The position numbers and the translations under genes were made by a program. A stretch of DNA of 64,000 nt, taken from contig JAPQWV010000050.1 in the NCBI GenBank assembly GCA_027422505.1, positions 5,580,001-5,644,000 of the forward strand. The letters are read 5' to 3'. This document shows positions 46,915-57,166 of the stretch, piece after piece. Source of the stretch: Craterostigma plantagineum (lineage: Eukaryota; Streptophyta; Magnoliopsida; Lamiales; Linderniaceae). Each line of letters begins with the position of its first letter. Position 1 is the first letter of the stretch. The notes beneath the pieces are model-generated. The model saw nothing but the letters and a program-made list of their open reading frames with translations, did no database searches and was not told the origin of the DNA.

Positions 46915-49900
46915 TCAAGAACTGAGTTTTTCGATCATTTCAGCTGCTTCTTGGATAGTGGATATGGTGTTAGAGCTGTCTTCTTCAATGGAAATGTTGA
47001 ACACTTCTTCCAGTTCCATAACTATCTCCACCTGTAAATCAAATGTGAAGTGGTCCCGTTCGATATGGATGTAGAATCACTAAGTTGTAACCTGATGTTG
47101 GACGTGATGTTGGGCTAACACTCACACTCACTCAGTAACGCACAGCGGAAATATAAAGTACTTAGTGACGAAACTTAAATGAACACGAGATGTAAATCTG
47201 TGCAGCAAGTCAAATAACTTGCTGCGTGCCTCAAGGCGCAAAACTCCACTATAAAGATGGATTACAAACTATCAAAAAGGATAGTCAAAAACACGTCTAG
47301 CAAAACCTACGAATCAAAAAGGATTCTGCAAACTACAAGATCTTTCGACCTTTGAAAAGCTAGACTAAAAGACAACTCTCGCAATATGTAAAACTCGCTC
47401 AAACTCTATATGTGTTTCGCTCATCGTTTTCGCTCAATATCTCGCTCAAAGTTACTCCTTGAAAGCTCTCTCGAAAGTCGTACTTTGCAGCTCGAAAATA
47501 ACTCTTATTTATAGGTCTTGGCTCCATCTTGAATTGGTAAAAAGATCCCTTGAATATCTCTTCAAATATCTCTTCGAAGATCTCCCTAAATATAGTATAT
47601 ATTTAGTTCGATCTTCTCATCTCATTGGTCGATCTCTTATCTTCTATTTATGGTAAACTGATTGACTGATTCTCCTTGATATTCAGATCTTTTAATTACG
47701 GTAATTGCTTGACTTGATTCCTTTGATCTTCAAATCTTCTATTTATAGTAATTGCACTTCCTAAATTCGTTCAAGCAACTCCACACGCTTTCCACACGGT
47801 TTGGACCCATTTCAGCACTTTACCACGTCCTGCATATCAGTAAATAAAGCTACAAAAAAAGGTTAAACGGTTTTGGGCATGAAAGATAAAATCGAATGTT
47901 GACAGACAACAATGTTGGCTGAAATGTTAGCCCAACATTGTCAAAGCTGAGCTAGTCAACATTAACAATCTCCCCCTTTTTATCTTTCTTTCCAAAACCC
48001 ATGCAGATTTAAAAGTTCCAAAACTCCCCCTGAAGGCAAAATCTATTCAACCACAAAAACATTAAAAGATGGTTAGAGTAGACGCAAACAGAATAGCGAT
48101 TAAACTATTCAAAGTACTACGAAAATAGTACATAGCCATAAAGAGGTCTTAAGTTAAACATCTGCACAATGTAAACTGTTCATACGCATGCCGGCAAACC
48201 ACATAGTCACACAAGCAGAATTAACCAGATCAGCATGCACAAAATAACCATAAAGTCACGCATGAAAAAAGAAACGATCTTTAGGTGAATCTGCAAAATA
48301 AAAATATCCGGCATGTAAGCAGGCAAACATGTAAACATATCGGAGAAGCAAATCAGCATGCATATAGTAAAAGTCAGAGACAAAATCAAGTATGCATGCA
48401 AAATAGAAAGAATCAGAGCTTCACTCTCAATGGAGTATGGAGTTTCCTTCTGATGCTTTCTCGGCTGCTTCTCCTTCTTGGTCAGCTCCCCCTGTTTGTT
48501 CGGCTCCTTAGTCTGCTCCCCCTGAATTTCCTTATCTCCCCCTTTTTATCTGCACAACCTTCTCCTCCTTTTTGGGAAGAAAGAAAAGACTCAGAGAACT
48601 TCTCTGTTAGCCAACTTGCAGATGTTGAGGTAACATCTGGCCCAACATTCTGAGACTCAGAAACAAGTTAGTTCGCATAAAGAAATCAAAGATAAATCCA
48701 AAAAAAATTGATATGAGCACAGAATGTATAACCCGTGAATTATATCAGAAACGTAGGGGCAGAGAGTAATGTCAACGAGCCACTCAAATATAATTTAGAC
48801 AGTTTAGAGGATAAGGTCGAATCAGTTCACAACTGTCTAAGTAAACATGGAGCTAAAATATAGTATGTGGTCGTATTAGTCATGCGAGCAAATATGAGCA
48901 CATCAGATCATGATTCAACCCAAAGACACAAAGTCAAAAGTCAAGATAGAATCAAGCAAGACTAACCGTTTGAGCGACGATGATGAGCACTTGAGACAAA
49001 TGTAACAAGCTGTTCTTCGAGAGTTCTAATGCAATTCTGAGAGATTTCTAAACTAGACACATATGTCTACCAAATGCAGTACTAAAGACAGACACAAATA
49101 AAACGAAAGCATAAAATGTAGCAATATCAAACTGATAGTCACACATGTTGCCCTAACATTTGACTCAACATTCTGAATCCGTAATCCTAGACTTTTCTGC
49201 TTAATCCTTCTCAAGACCAGTTCCCTTTATTACCCTTTCACCTCATATAACAAACCAAATTTTTGCACTGCCCTTATACCCTCAGCTTCGTGGTTCGGTT
49301 TTTTTTTTTTTTTTTTGTCGCATAGTATACATCGTCACCGCGAATGCCGTGTACCTAAGGAAACTTATTACCAAATACCTAAAGATAGCCGAGAGTTTAT
49401 GAGCATGCTTATACACAACAAGGATTGGCTTTTTGTCGCAATAAGTACATCGTCACAGCGAATGCCGTGTACCTAGGGACGTATTACCAAGAGCCTTTAA
49501 AGAGGGATTGGGTTTATTTAGGGACCAGTCGAATAGAATCAAGTCATTTCACAAGAAAACAGAACAGAGTATTTAATCAAACATTTAAGCAGTAACCATC
49601 AAATTTGACATATGCTATGTTGATCCAAATGTTGGACCAACATTTAACCTGACGTGTGCAATCCTATGGATTTCTTCAGGTCCGAGAACCTTTCAAAATC
49701 CAATGCTTTCGTGAAAATGTCTGCTAACTGATGCTTAGTGTCTATATGCTCAATGCGGACTAACTCTTTTTCGACCATATCTCTCAGAAAATGATGCCTT
49801 ATATCTATATGCTTTGTGCGTGAATGCTGGATAGGGTTCCTAGATATGTTGATGGCACTAAGGTTATCACAATACATGAGGACTGACTCGCACTCTAAAC

Positions 49901-52900
49901 CATAGTCACACAACATGCTATTCAACCATATTAATTGCGTACAGCAACTACCCGCAGCAACATACTCAGACTCAGCAGTAGATAAAGACACACAATTCTG
50001 TTTCTTACTGTACCATGCAACTAGATTGTTACCTAAGAAGAAACAGCCGCCACTTGTGCTCTTGCGATCATCCTCGTCACCTGCCCAATCAGCATCGCTG
50101 TAGCCTACAAGACTCATATTAGTATCTTTAGAGAACCATAACCCTAGGCTACACGATCCACTCACATATCGAAGAATACGCTTCACAGCATTAAGATGGG
50201 AAACCTTAGGCTCAGATTGATATCTAGCACAGACACATACGCTATACATAATATCGGGTCTACTCGCTGAAAGATAAAGCAAACTGCCTATCATGGATCG
50301 ATATAATGTTGGGTCAACATTCTGTCCGACATTGTCTTTACTAACCTTTTGTGAGGACCCCATGGGAGTTTTCATTACCTTAGTTGTGTCGAGTCCGAAC
50401 TTTTTCACCATGTTTTTCGCGTACTTCTCCTGAGACATGAATATACCGTCACTACTTTGCTTAATTTGCAAGCCTAAAAATAAGTTAGCTCTCCAATCAT
50501 GCTCATTTCGAACGTGGAGTTCATCGCCTGCACAAACTGATCTAACATGGACTGTGAGCTCGAGCCAAAAACGATATCATCTACGTAAACTTGAGCAATT
50601 AAAAGATCAGAACCGACTCTTTTCACAAACAGCGTACGGTCTGCCTCACCTCGAGTGAATCCAAATTCAAGCAAAAATGTAGTCAACCTACCATACCAAG
50701 CTCGAGGCGCTTGCTTTAGTCCATACAAAGCTTTCTGCAGCTTAAAGACATGGTTAGGAAAATGTGGATCCTCAAATCCCTTAGGCTGTTCAACATAGAT
50801 ATCTTTATCAATATAACCATATAAAAACGCACCCTTAACATCCATTTGGTGTAACGTGATGTTAAGCCAACATGCAATAGCTAATAACAACCTAATTGAT
50901 TCTAACCTAGCCACGGGAGCGAACGTCTCATCAAAATCTATGCCCTCAACTTGCGTATAACCCTGAGCTACTAAACGTGCTTTGTTCCTAACAACTCTAC
51001 CAAGTTCATCAGATTTATTCTTAAAGATCCACTTCGTGCCTATGACATTAATGTCCTTCGGCCGTGGGACTAAGGTCCATACTTGGTTTTTCTCAAACTG
51101 CAAGAGTTCATCTTGCATCGCATTAATCCAGAAATTATCCTTGAGAGCTTCAAGGACATTCTTAGGTTCTATCTCAGAAACAAAACAATTAAAACGTACC
51201 TCAGCGTATACTGTGTTCATGCATACGTTTCTTACCATAGACTTATAATCCTTGCGCGGTTTGTCTCTGGTTTTCCTTCCTTCATTCACGTCTCCAATAA
51301 TAAGGTCAGTGGGATGATCTTTCTGAATCTTAGCTGGCGGATCTCGTCGCATTTCACTGGGTCCAGCCTCAATGTTCTGTTCTGGCACAGATGTTGAGTC
51401 AGATGTTGGCTCAACATTGTCCTCAGGTTCCGCCTCTGTTAGCTCCTCTGTTTCATGAACAGCTTTGAATTGATCTGTAATATCAACTTGAGGAGCATCT
51501 CTGCTAGCGTCATTAGTATCATCAAACACAATATTAATGGACTCTTGAACAGACTTCAAACGCAAGTTATAAACACGATAAGCACGACTATTAGACGAGT
51601 ATCCTAGAAAAATACACTTATCACTTTTCGAATCAAACTTGGTCAAATACTCACGATCATTCAACATGTAGCAGAAACACCCAAAGACATGAAAGTATTT
51701 GACCGTAGGCTTCTTCCCATTCAACAACTCATACGACGTTTTCTTAGTACCATGCCTAAAGAACACTCGATTCGATATGTGACAAGCAGTATGCAATGCT
51801 TCAGCCCAAAAACGCTTAGAAATATTCCTAGAAAGTAACATAACACGAGCCATTTCTTGTAGAGTCCTATTCTTCCTCTCGGCCACCCCATTTTGTTGGG
51901 GTGTCTTAGGAGATGAATACTCATGCACAATGCCTTTCTTATCACAAAACTCATCAAAGTGCTGATTTTCAAACTCTCTACCATGATCAGACCTAATACG
52001 AAAGATAGATGCACTGAAAATGTTCCTAATCATTGCACAAAAATTCTTAAAGAAATCGAACGATTCTGATTTTTCCCTAAGAAAAAATATCCATGCATAT
52101 CTAGAAAAGTCATCCACGAGCACATAAGCGTATTTCCTGCCTCCTATACTATCTACTTCCATCGGACCCATCAAATCCATGTGAATCAATTGAAAACAGT
52201 GAGCAGTTTTAAAATGTTGGGCAGCTTGTTGGTCAACATTATGACTAACATGTGTTTGCTTACCCTTCAAACACGACTCACAAATAACCTTACCAAACTC
52301 CTTAAACTTCGGAATGCCTCTGATTGCGTCATGCTTGATAAGTTGCTCCAAAGTTCTATAGTTGACGTGGACCAGTTTGTAGTGCCATAGGATCACATCA
52401 TCCCCGGCCTTAGAGAGTTGGCACACGTCCTTCACACTGGATTTGTCGCCGACTAGGTAGCAATTGTCACTCGATCTTTTACCTGCCATCACTCGAACAG
52501 AATCGCGGTTAAAAACTTCACAACACTCCTTATTGAACCTTACCTCAAGATCGTCGTCGCAAAGCTGGCTAATGCTGATCAGATTCGCTACAAGCCCGTC
52601 AACATGGAGTACATTGCTCAGCTTGGGAAAGTCGGGCACGTTCAATCTGCCACGGCCGAGAATCCGACCTTTAGAGCCTCCTCCGAACGTCACAGATCCA
52701 CTCCTTAATAGCGTATAATCACTGAGATATTCCTTGGTACCCGTCATATGTCGGGAACACCCGCTATCGAAGTACCATGAACCTGTCACGTTAGCTCGCA
52801 AAGAGGTGTACACAACAAGACATTTATGACCAGATTTCTCGACCCAAACATTCCTAGATGACACTACAGCATTCTGTTTGCTAGAACTTGAAGATGAGCC

Positions 52901-55900
52901 AGCTGACGTTTCTCCAGACACACGACTCAACACTGATTTCTCAATGTTGAGCGGGATGGTGGATGACATTTCAGCCGACATCGATTTCTTTGCAGAAATC
53001 TCCCTCTTCAATTTCCAGCAAAACGGTTTTAAATGACCAGTTTGCTTACAATGATGGCAAATATATGAGCTATCCTTAGTCGTAGTAGTAGCATGCTTAG
53101 GACTAGTATTGACTATCGTATTCTCACTAACATCGCTCATGATGTGAGACTTAACAAAAACTCTCTTAGGCTGAGCATGCGTCACGGGTTTTGGATTATC
53201 ACATACAGGCTGAGTACTAAAACCTAGGCCTTGCTTATCAAAAATACCAAGAGACAATACCTCATCAAGGGTCGATTTACCCTTGTTCAATTTCTTAAAG
53301 GTCTCATCGGCCTCGTCGACTCGCCTTTGAAGCTTGTCAATTTCCTTGTCTTTTCGTGTCAGTACGGCTTCCATCTTGTTCATTCCTTCCACCAAGCTTT
53401 CGATTAGTTTTTCATTCTTCTCATTCTCCTCGGACAGGATTTCCACCGCGGCTTTGAGTTGCTGATTTTTCGCCTTCTCTATTTCGTATTGTGCGGACAT
53501 CAACTCAAAGGCTTCTTTCATTTGAACTTCTTCGCAACATCCTGTATCTGCATCATCAGAACTCAAATACCCATCAAAACAGCTCGAGTCATCATAATCA
53601 AAAATAATATGTTTTTCAGATGTTGAGTCAGATGTTGGCTCAACATCTGTTACCGCAGTGAAGCCGATTTGTTGATCCTCATCGTCTTCACCCTCAGAGA
53701 ATGACTGGATCGTCACTGATGATTGCAGGTGCTGCGTTGGGGACTTCTCTTCATCTTCATCATCGGATAGGTCCACCCAAAGCGATTTCCCGCGTTTCCG
53801 AAGTGTGTTTGCACATTCGTTGGCAAAATGGCCCCATCCTTGACATTCATAGCATCTAACCGAGTCATAGCTGATATTCTTCTTCTTACCATCTGGTTTG
53901 CGTTTGATGAATGGAGGAGCAGACGTAGGTTCTCCTTTGACATTCTGACCCTTCCTGAATGTTGGATCAACATTCTGCCCAACATTCTTCTTCTGTAGAA
54001 ACTTTGTGAATTTCTTCACTATCATGGCCATGTCGTCCTCATCATTGGGGTCAACCTCAGTTTGCTCCTTGGATGGCTGACTTACTAGAGCAAGGTTTTT
54101 GCCGCGTGAAGCTCTTTGTTGTACTTCGAGATTGGTCTCATAGTTTTTCATGATGTTCATCAACGTGTTGAGATCCATCGTGGACAAGTTGTGGGCTTCC
54201 TCGACCGCAGCTACCTTCACATTAAACTTTGGATTTAGCGTACGAATTGCTTTAGAAATTAATACCTTATTCGCGATTGGCTCTCCAAGACTGGCGCACT
54301 CGCTTGAAATCGTCAGAATTTTGCCGAAGTATGTGGTAACATCCTCATCGTCCTTCATTCTGAGATTTTCGAATTGATTGAGGAGCAGCCTTAGACGTGT
54401 CTGCTTCACACTCGCATCGCCTTCACAGTACCTCTGTAGTAAATCCCATGCATCGTTTGCCGTAGTACTGTTTTGTATGATCTTGAACATGAAAATGTCC
54501 ACCGAAGAGAAGATGGCATTGAGGGCTTTATCATTGAACTCGGCTGCGTTTCTCTCTTGAAGACTCCATTCAGTGACCGGTTTTTCATAGACTTCACCAT
54601 CTTCGTCCGGGGCAGTTTTTGGTGTGGAATAACCATGGATCACGGACTCCCACGCTCGTACATCTATCGACTTGATGCACTGCCGAACACGAACCTTCCA
54701 ATAGGCGTAGTTGGAGCCGTCTAGCACAGGGACTTTGCCGATGTAATTTGAACTTGAAACATCCATTGTAGATGATCTTCAGCGCTTAGTAACGTCAAGC
54801 GTAGGCTCTGATACCACTTTGAAGTGGTCCCGTTCGATATGGATGTAGAATCACTAAGTTGTAACCTGATGTTGGACGTGATGTTGGGCTAACACTCACA
54901 CTCACTCAGTAACGCACAGCGGAAATATAAAGTACTTAGTGACGAAACTTAAATGAACACGAGATGTAAATCTGTGCAGCAAGTCAAATAACTTGCTGCG
55001 TGCCTCAAGGCGCAAAACTCCACTATAAAGATGGATTACAAACTATCAAAAAGGATAGTCAAAAACACGTCTAGCAAAACCTACGAATCAAAAAGGATTC
55101 TGCAAACTACAAGATCTTTCGACCTTTGAAAAGCTAGACTAAAAGACAACTCTCGCAATATGTAAAACTCGCTCAAACTCTATATGTGTTTCGCTCATCG
55201 TTTTCGCTCAATATCTCGCTCAAAGTTACTCCTTGAAAGCTCTCTCGAAAGTCGTACTTTGCAGCTCGAAAATAACTCTTATTTATAGGTCTTGGCTCCA
55301 TCTTGAATTGGTAAAAAGATCCCTTGAATATCTCTTCAAATATCTCTTCGAAGATCTCCCTAAATATAGTATATATTTAGTTCGATCTTCTCATCTCATT
55401 GGTCGATCTCTTATCTTCTATTTATGGTAAACTGATTGACTGATTCTCCTTGATATTCAGATCTTTTAATTACGGTAATTGCTTGACTTGATTCCTTTGA
55501 TCTTCAAATCTTCTATTTATAGTAATTGCACTTCCTAAATTCGTTCAAGCAACTCCACACGCTTTCCACACGGTTTGGACCCATTTCAGCACTTTACCAC
55601 GTCCTGCATATCAGTAAATAAAGCTACAAAAAAAGGTTAAACGGTTTTGGGCATGAAAGATAAAATCGAATGTTGACAGACAACAATGTTGGCTGAAATG
55701 TTAGCCCAACATTGTCAAAGCTGAGCTAGTCAACATTAACAAAATGTGAACCAAACACATTCATCACTCTTAATCCCAAGTATTGATGACAACTTCTGAA
55801 AGTTTGCTTTCTTTTTTTTTTCTCCTTACGGTGTCAAGAGAATCTGCACCAAGTTCGGTGAACTTGGTCTCTGGGGTGAGTTCGGTTTCTGCAGATAAAG

Positions 55901-56400
55901 CCAGGCGATTCCTCACTACATGGCAAACTTTTTCAACTGTCTCTGGCTTCGCCTGTCGATTGAAATAATCGTTGAAGCAGAGTTCATGCAAGAAAGGCGT
56001 TGCCAAGAAAAAGACATTTACAGAGGAGAGAGTTACCGCGCATATTTGCAGGCGCTTAGTTCTTATCGAAGAAGGTAAGGTAACGGTCCTTGTCCGGCCC
56101 AACGACAAGAATCTTGAACTTTTCCCAGTTATCTGCGTTGCCAACATTAAGCTTCAGTAAACTCAATAGCTAGTACACAATGGTTTGATTTCTTTTCACA
56201 AACAATGCGATGTAAACATCTCAACTGTGAGCAGAGAATCGGTGAGGCATATTTAAGCCAATAACTGAGCATGAGAGGATCGAGTTCTTTGCAACAGAAC
56301 AAGTAAGGACATTGCGAACTGTAAAAAAGAAAGTGTTTACCTGGTTACTGCACGTCATGGGCAATCTGAATGTGAGAAAAGTGGCTGACACAGAAGCCAT
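46915..56400 (-). CDS. ACP: Plastid acyl carrier protein, split by a retrotransposon in intron 3
   Basis: Carrier of growing acyl chains in plastid fatty acid synthesis. Four exons on the minus strand, 56341-56400, 56037-56132, 55830-55952 and 46915-47031, encode 131 residues. Exons 1-2 give the transit peptide ([20 protein letters not shown], then [16 protein letters not shown]...LQICA). The mature part begins [10 protein letters not shown]. The 4'-phosphopantetheine Ser is in [19 protein letters not shown], exactly across the exon 3/4 junction. The protein ends [11 protein letters not shown]. Exon 2 uses the acceptor before 56132; the alternative acceptor closer to exon 1 would break the frame. 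Intron 3 spans 47032-55829, of which 8,696 bp is a young Copia element in the same orientation as the gene. Coding sequence is intact, so the gene may still work if the intron is spliced. No sign of decay was seen in the exons. Confidence 0.93.
47041..47045. repeat. Target-site duplication, left copy
   Basis: AAATG directly abuts the left LTR and matches 55742-55746 exactly. Confidence 0.95.
47046..47967 (-). repeat. 3' LTR of the Copia element
   Basis: 922 bp, identical by eye to the other LTR. On the minus strand it starts TGTTAATGTTGACTAGC and ends GGGACCACTTCA. A TATAAATA promoter box lies at 47506-47513 (minus strand). Confidence 0.96.
47968..47982 (-). promoter_or_regulatory. Polypurine tract
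   Basis: AAAAAGGGGGAGAT on the minus strand directly abuts the 3' LTR, where plus-strand DNA synthesis is primed. Confidence 0.9.
47983..49643 (-). other. Noncoding 3' region of the Copia element
   Basis: About 1.66 kb between the end of pol and the polypurine tract. It contains additional CTCCCC-type tracts near 48485-48545. Two copies of a block around ACATCGTCAC and GCGAATGCCGTGTACCTA (49317-49372 and 49433-49490) are each preceded by TTTTTGTCGCA. Three clusters of the TGTTGG-type palindrome are also present. No env-like or extra frame recognised. Confidence 0.7.
49644..54766 (-). pseudogene. Copia gag-pol polyprotein with one frame break
   Basis: Roughly 1,700 codons. Order: gag (starts [20 protein letters not shown]), first zinc knuckle [14 protein letters not shown] and second knuckle [14 protein letters not shown]. 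The aspartic protease motif is [12 protein letters not shown]. Integrase has the HHCC finger ([15 protein letters not shown]) and the DDE core ([29 protein letters not shown]). Reverse transcriptase follows ([22 protein letters not shown]), then RNase H ([30 protein letters not shown]). A stop codon at 50474-50476 is followed by the rest of the protein in another frame from 50471. The break falls in a T run and looks like the loss of a single base. All catalytic motifs on both sides are intact, which suggests recent inactivation or a sequencing/assembly error. Confidence 0.93.
54804..54816 (-). promoter_or_regulatory. Primer binding site (initiator tRNA-Met type)
   Basis: TGGTATCAGAGCC on the minus strand, three bases inside the 5' LTR end. 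This is the usual plant Copia priming site. Confidence 0.93.
54820..55741 (-). repeat. 5' LTR of the Copia element
   Basis: 922 bp, matching the 3' LTR at an offset of 7,774 bases. Its TATAAATA box lies at 55280-55287 (minus strand), which would drive transcription of the element towards lower coordinates. Confidence 0.96.
55742..55746. repeat. Target-site duplication, right copy
   Basis: AAATG, identical to 47041-47045. Confidence 0.95.
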
Positions 56401-57166
56401 TGGCACCTAAATTTAGTATGTCTGTCTGTGAAGGAAGCGTCAACTGTCTGAAGAGTAACTTATCTCACTTAAGCAGATAAGGAAGGAGATGATACTACAG
56501 CTAAAATCTTGTACGTATTAGGTCAGAAAAAACATGCAATAAAAAGTAGAAGCTTTAAGGACAGGAGAGGTTTTGAGTGGTGAGCATTCAATCGATCAGC
56601 TTCTAAGCCTATCCATGATTTTTATTTTTACTACATTAGACTTGGATGGACCTGTGCTATGATATGCAAGTTTCTTATATTCCTCGTTTATATATTGTCA
56701 AAAAACTAATCTTTATTGCAAAATAGTTATGTGGATGTTATTGTTAGGTGCCATATATTTTATCCCAAAGGAATTGGATTGGTGGTATCCACTCGATTAA
56801 CATATCACTAACCTTAAAAATGGGAGACATGAAAACGAAATGAAGGTTGGTTTCATGCATTAAGTATGTCAAGCAACAAACATTTCTCAAACCAAAGGCC
56901 ATAAATAGCCCAATCTTTACATAACTCTGTTATGCGAACGTATTGTGAAGGGGAAAAAATTGCATCAATGGTCCGGTTCTACAAATGACATAGTAAGCAA
57001 ATTAAGGCATTTTCCTTTCCAGACAAAGCTTAGGTAACAAATGAGGTGCCTCAACTACTATCTAAAGCCTCCAAACACATTCATTCATCTCTCCAAGCTA
57101 TGGGTGAAGAAAGGCAGCAAATCAACCAAGACCATTATGGAGATAGAGAAGCTCTCATCTATGCGC
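56401..57166. other. Intergenic region: ACP promoter and UNC-50 3' UTR
   Basis: About 770 bases. Holds the 5' UTR and promoter of the acyl carrier protein gene and the 3' end of the UNC-50 transcript. No coding exon or repeat recognised. Confidence 0.55.

Larger units (their letters stand above)
47046..55741 (-). mobile_element. Full-length Ty1/Copia LTR retrotransposon, SIRE/Maximus-like, 8,696 bp
   Basis: A complete element on the minus strand. The two LTRs are each 922 bp (47046-47967 and 54820-55741) at a constant offset of 7,774 bases, and I found no difference between them by eye. Ends are TG...CA and the 5-bp target duplication AAATG is perfect. It has a tRNA-Met-type primer binding site, a polypurine tract and a gag-pol frame in Copia order (integrase before reverse transcriptase). 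A 3' untranslated stretch of about 1.7 kb precedes the 3' LTR. Long LTRs, two gag zinc knuckles and the second knuckle type ([10 protein letters not shown]) suggest the SIRE/Maximus lineage; this is an inference. The single defect noticed is a frame break between reverse transcriptase and RNase H. Identity of the LTRs implies recent insertion. Confidence 0.96.

Noticed and set aside
47459..47656. Identical short frames in the two LTRs
   Set aside because: They are identical only because the LTRs are identical; they run antisense to the element and have no recognised content.
55972..56160. Alternative acceptor making a longer ACP exon 2
   Set aside because: Using the acceptor about 16 bases closer to exon 1 shifts the frame into a stop. 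The acceptor before 56132 keeps the transit peptide and mature protein in phase.
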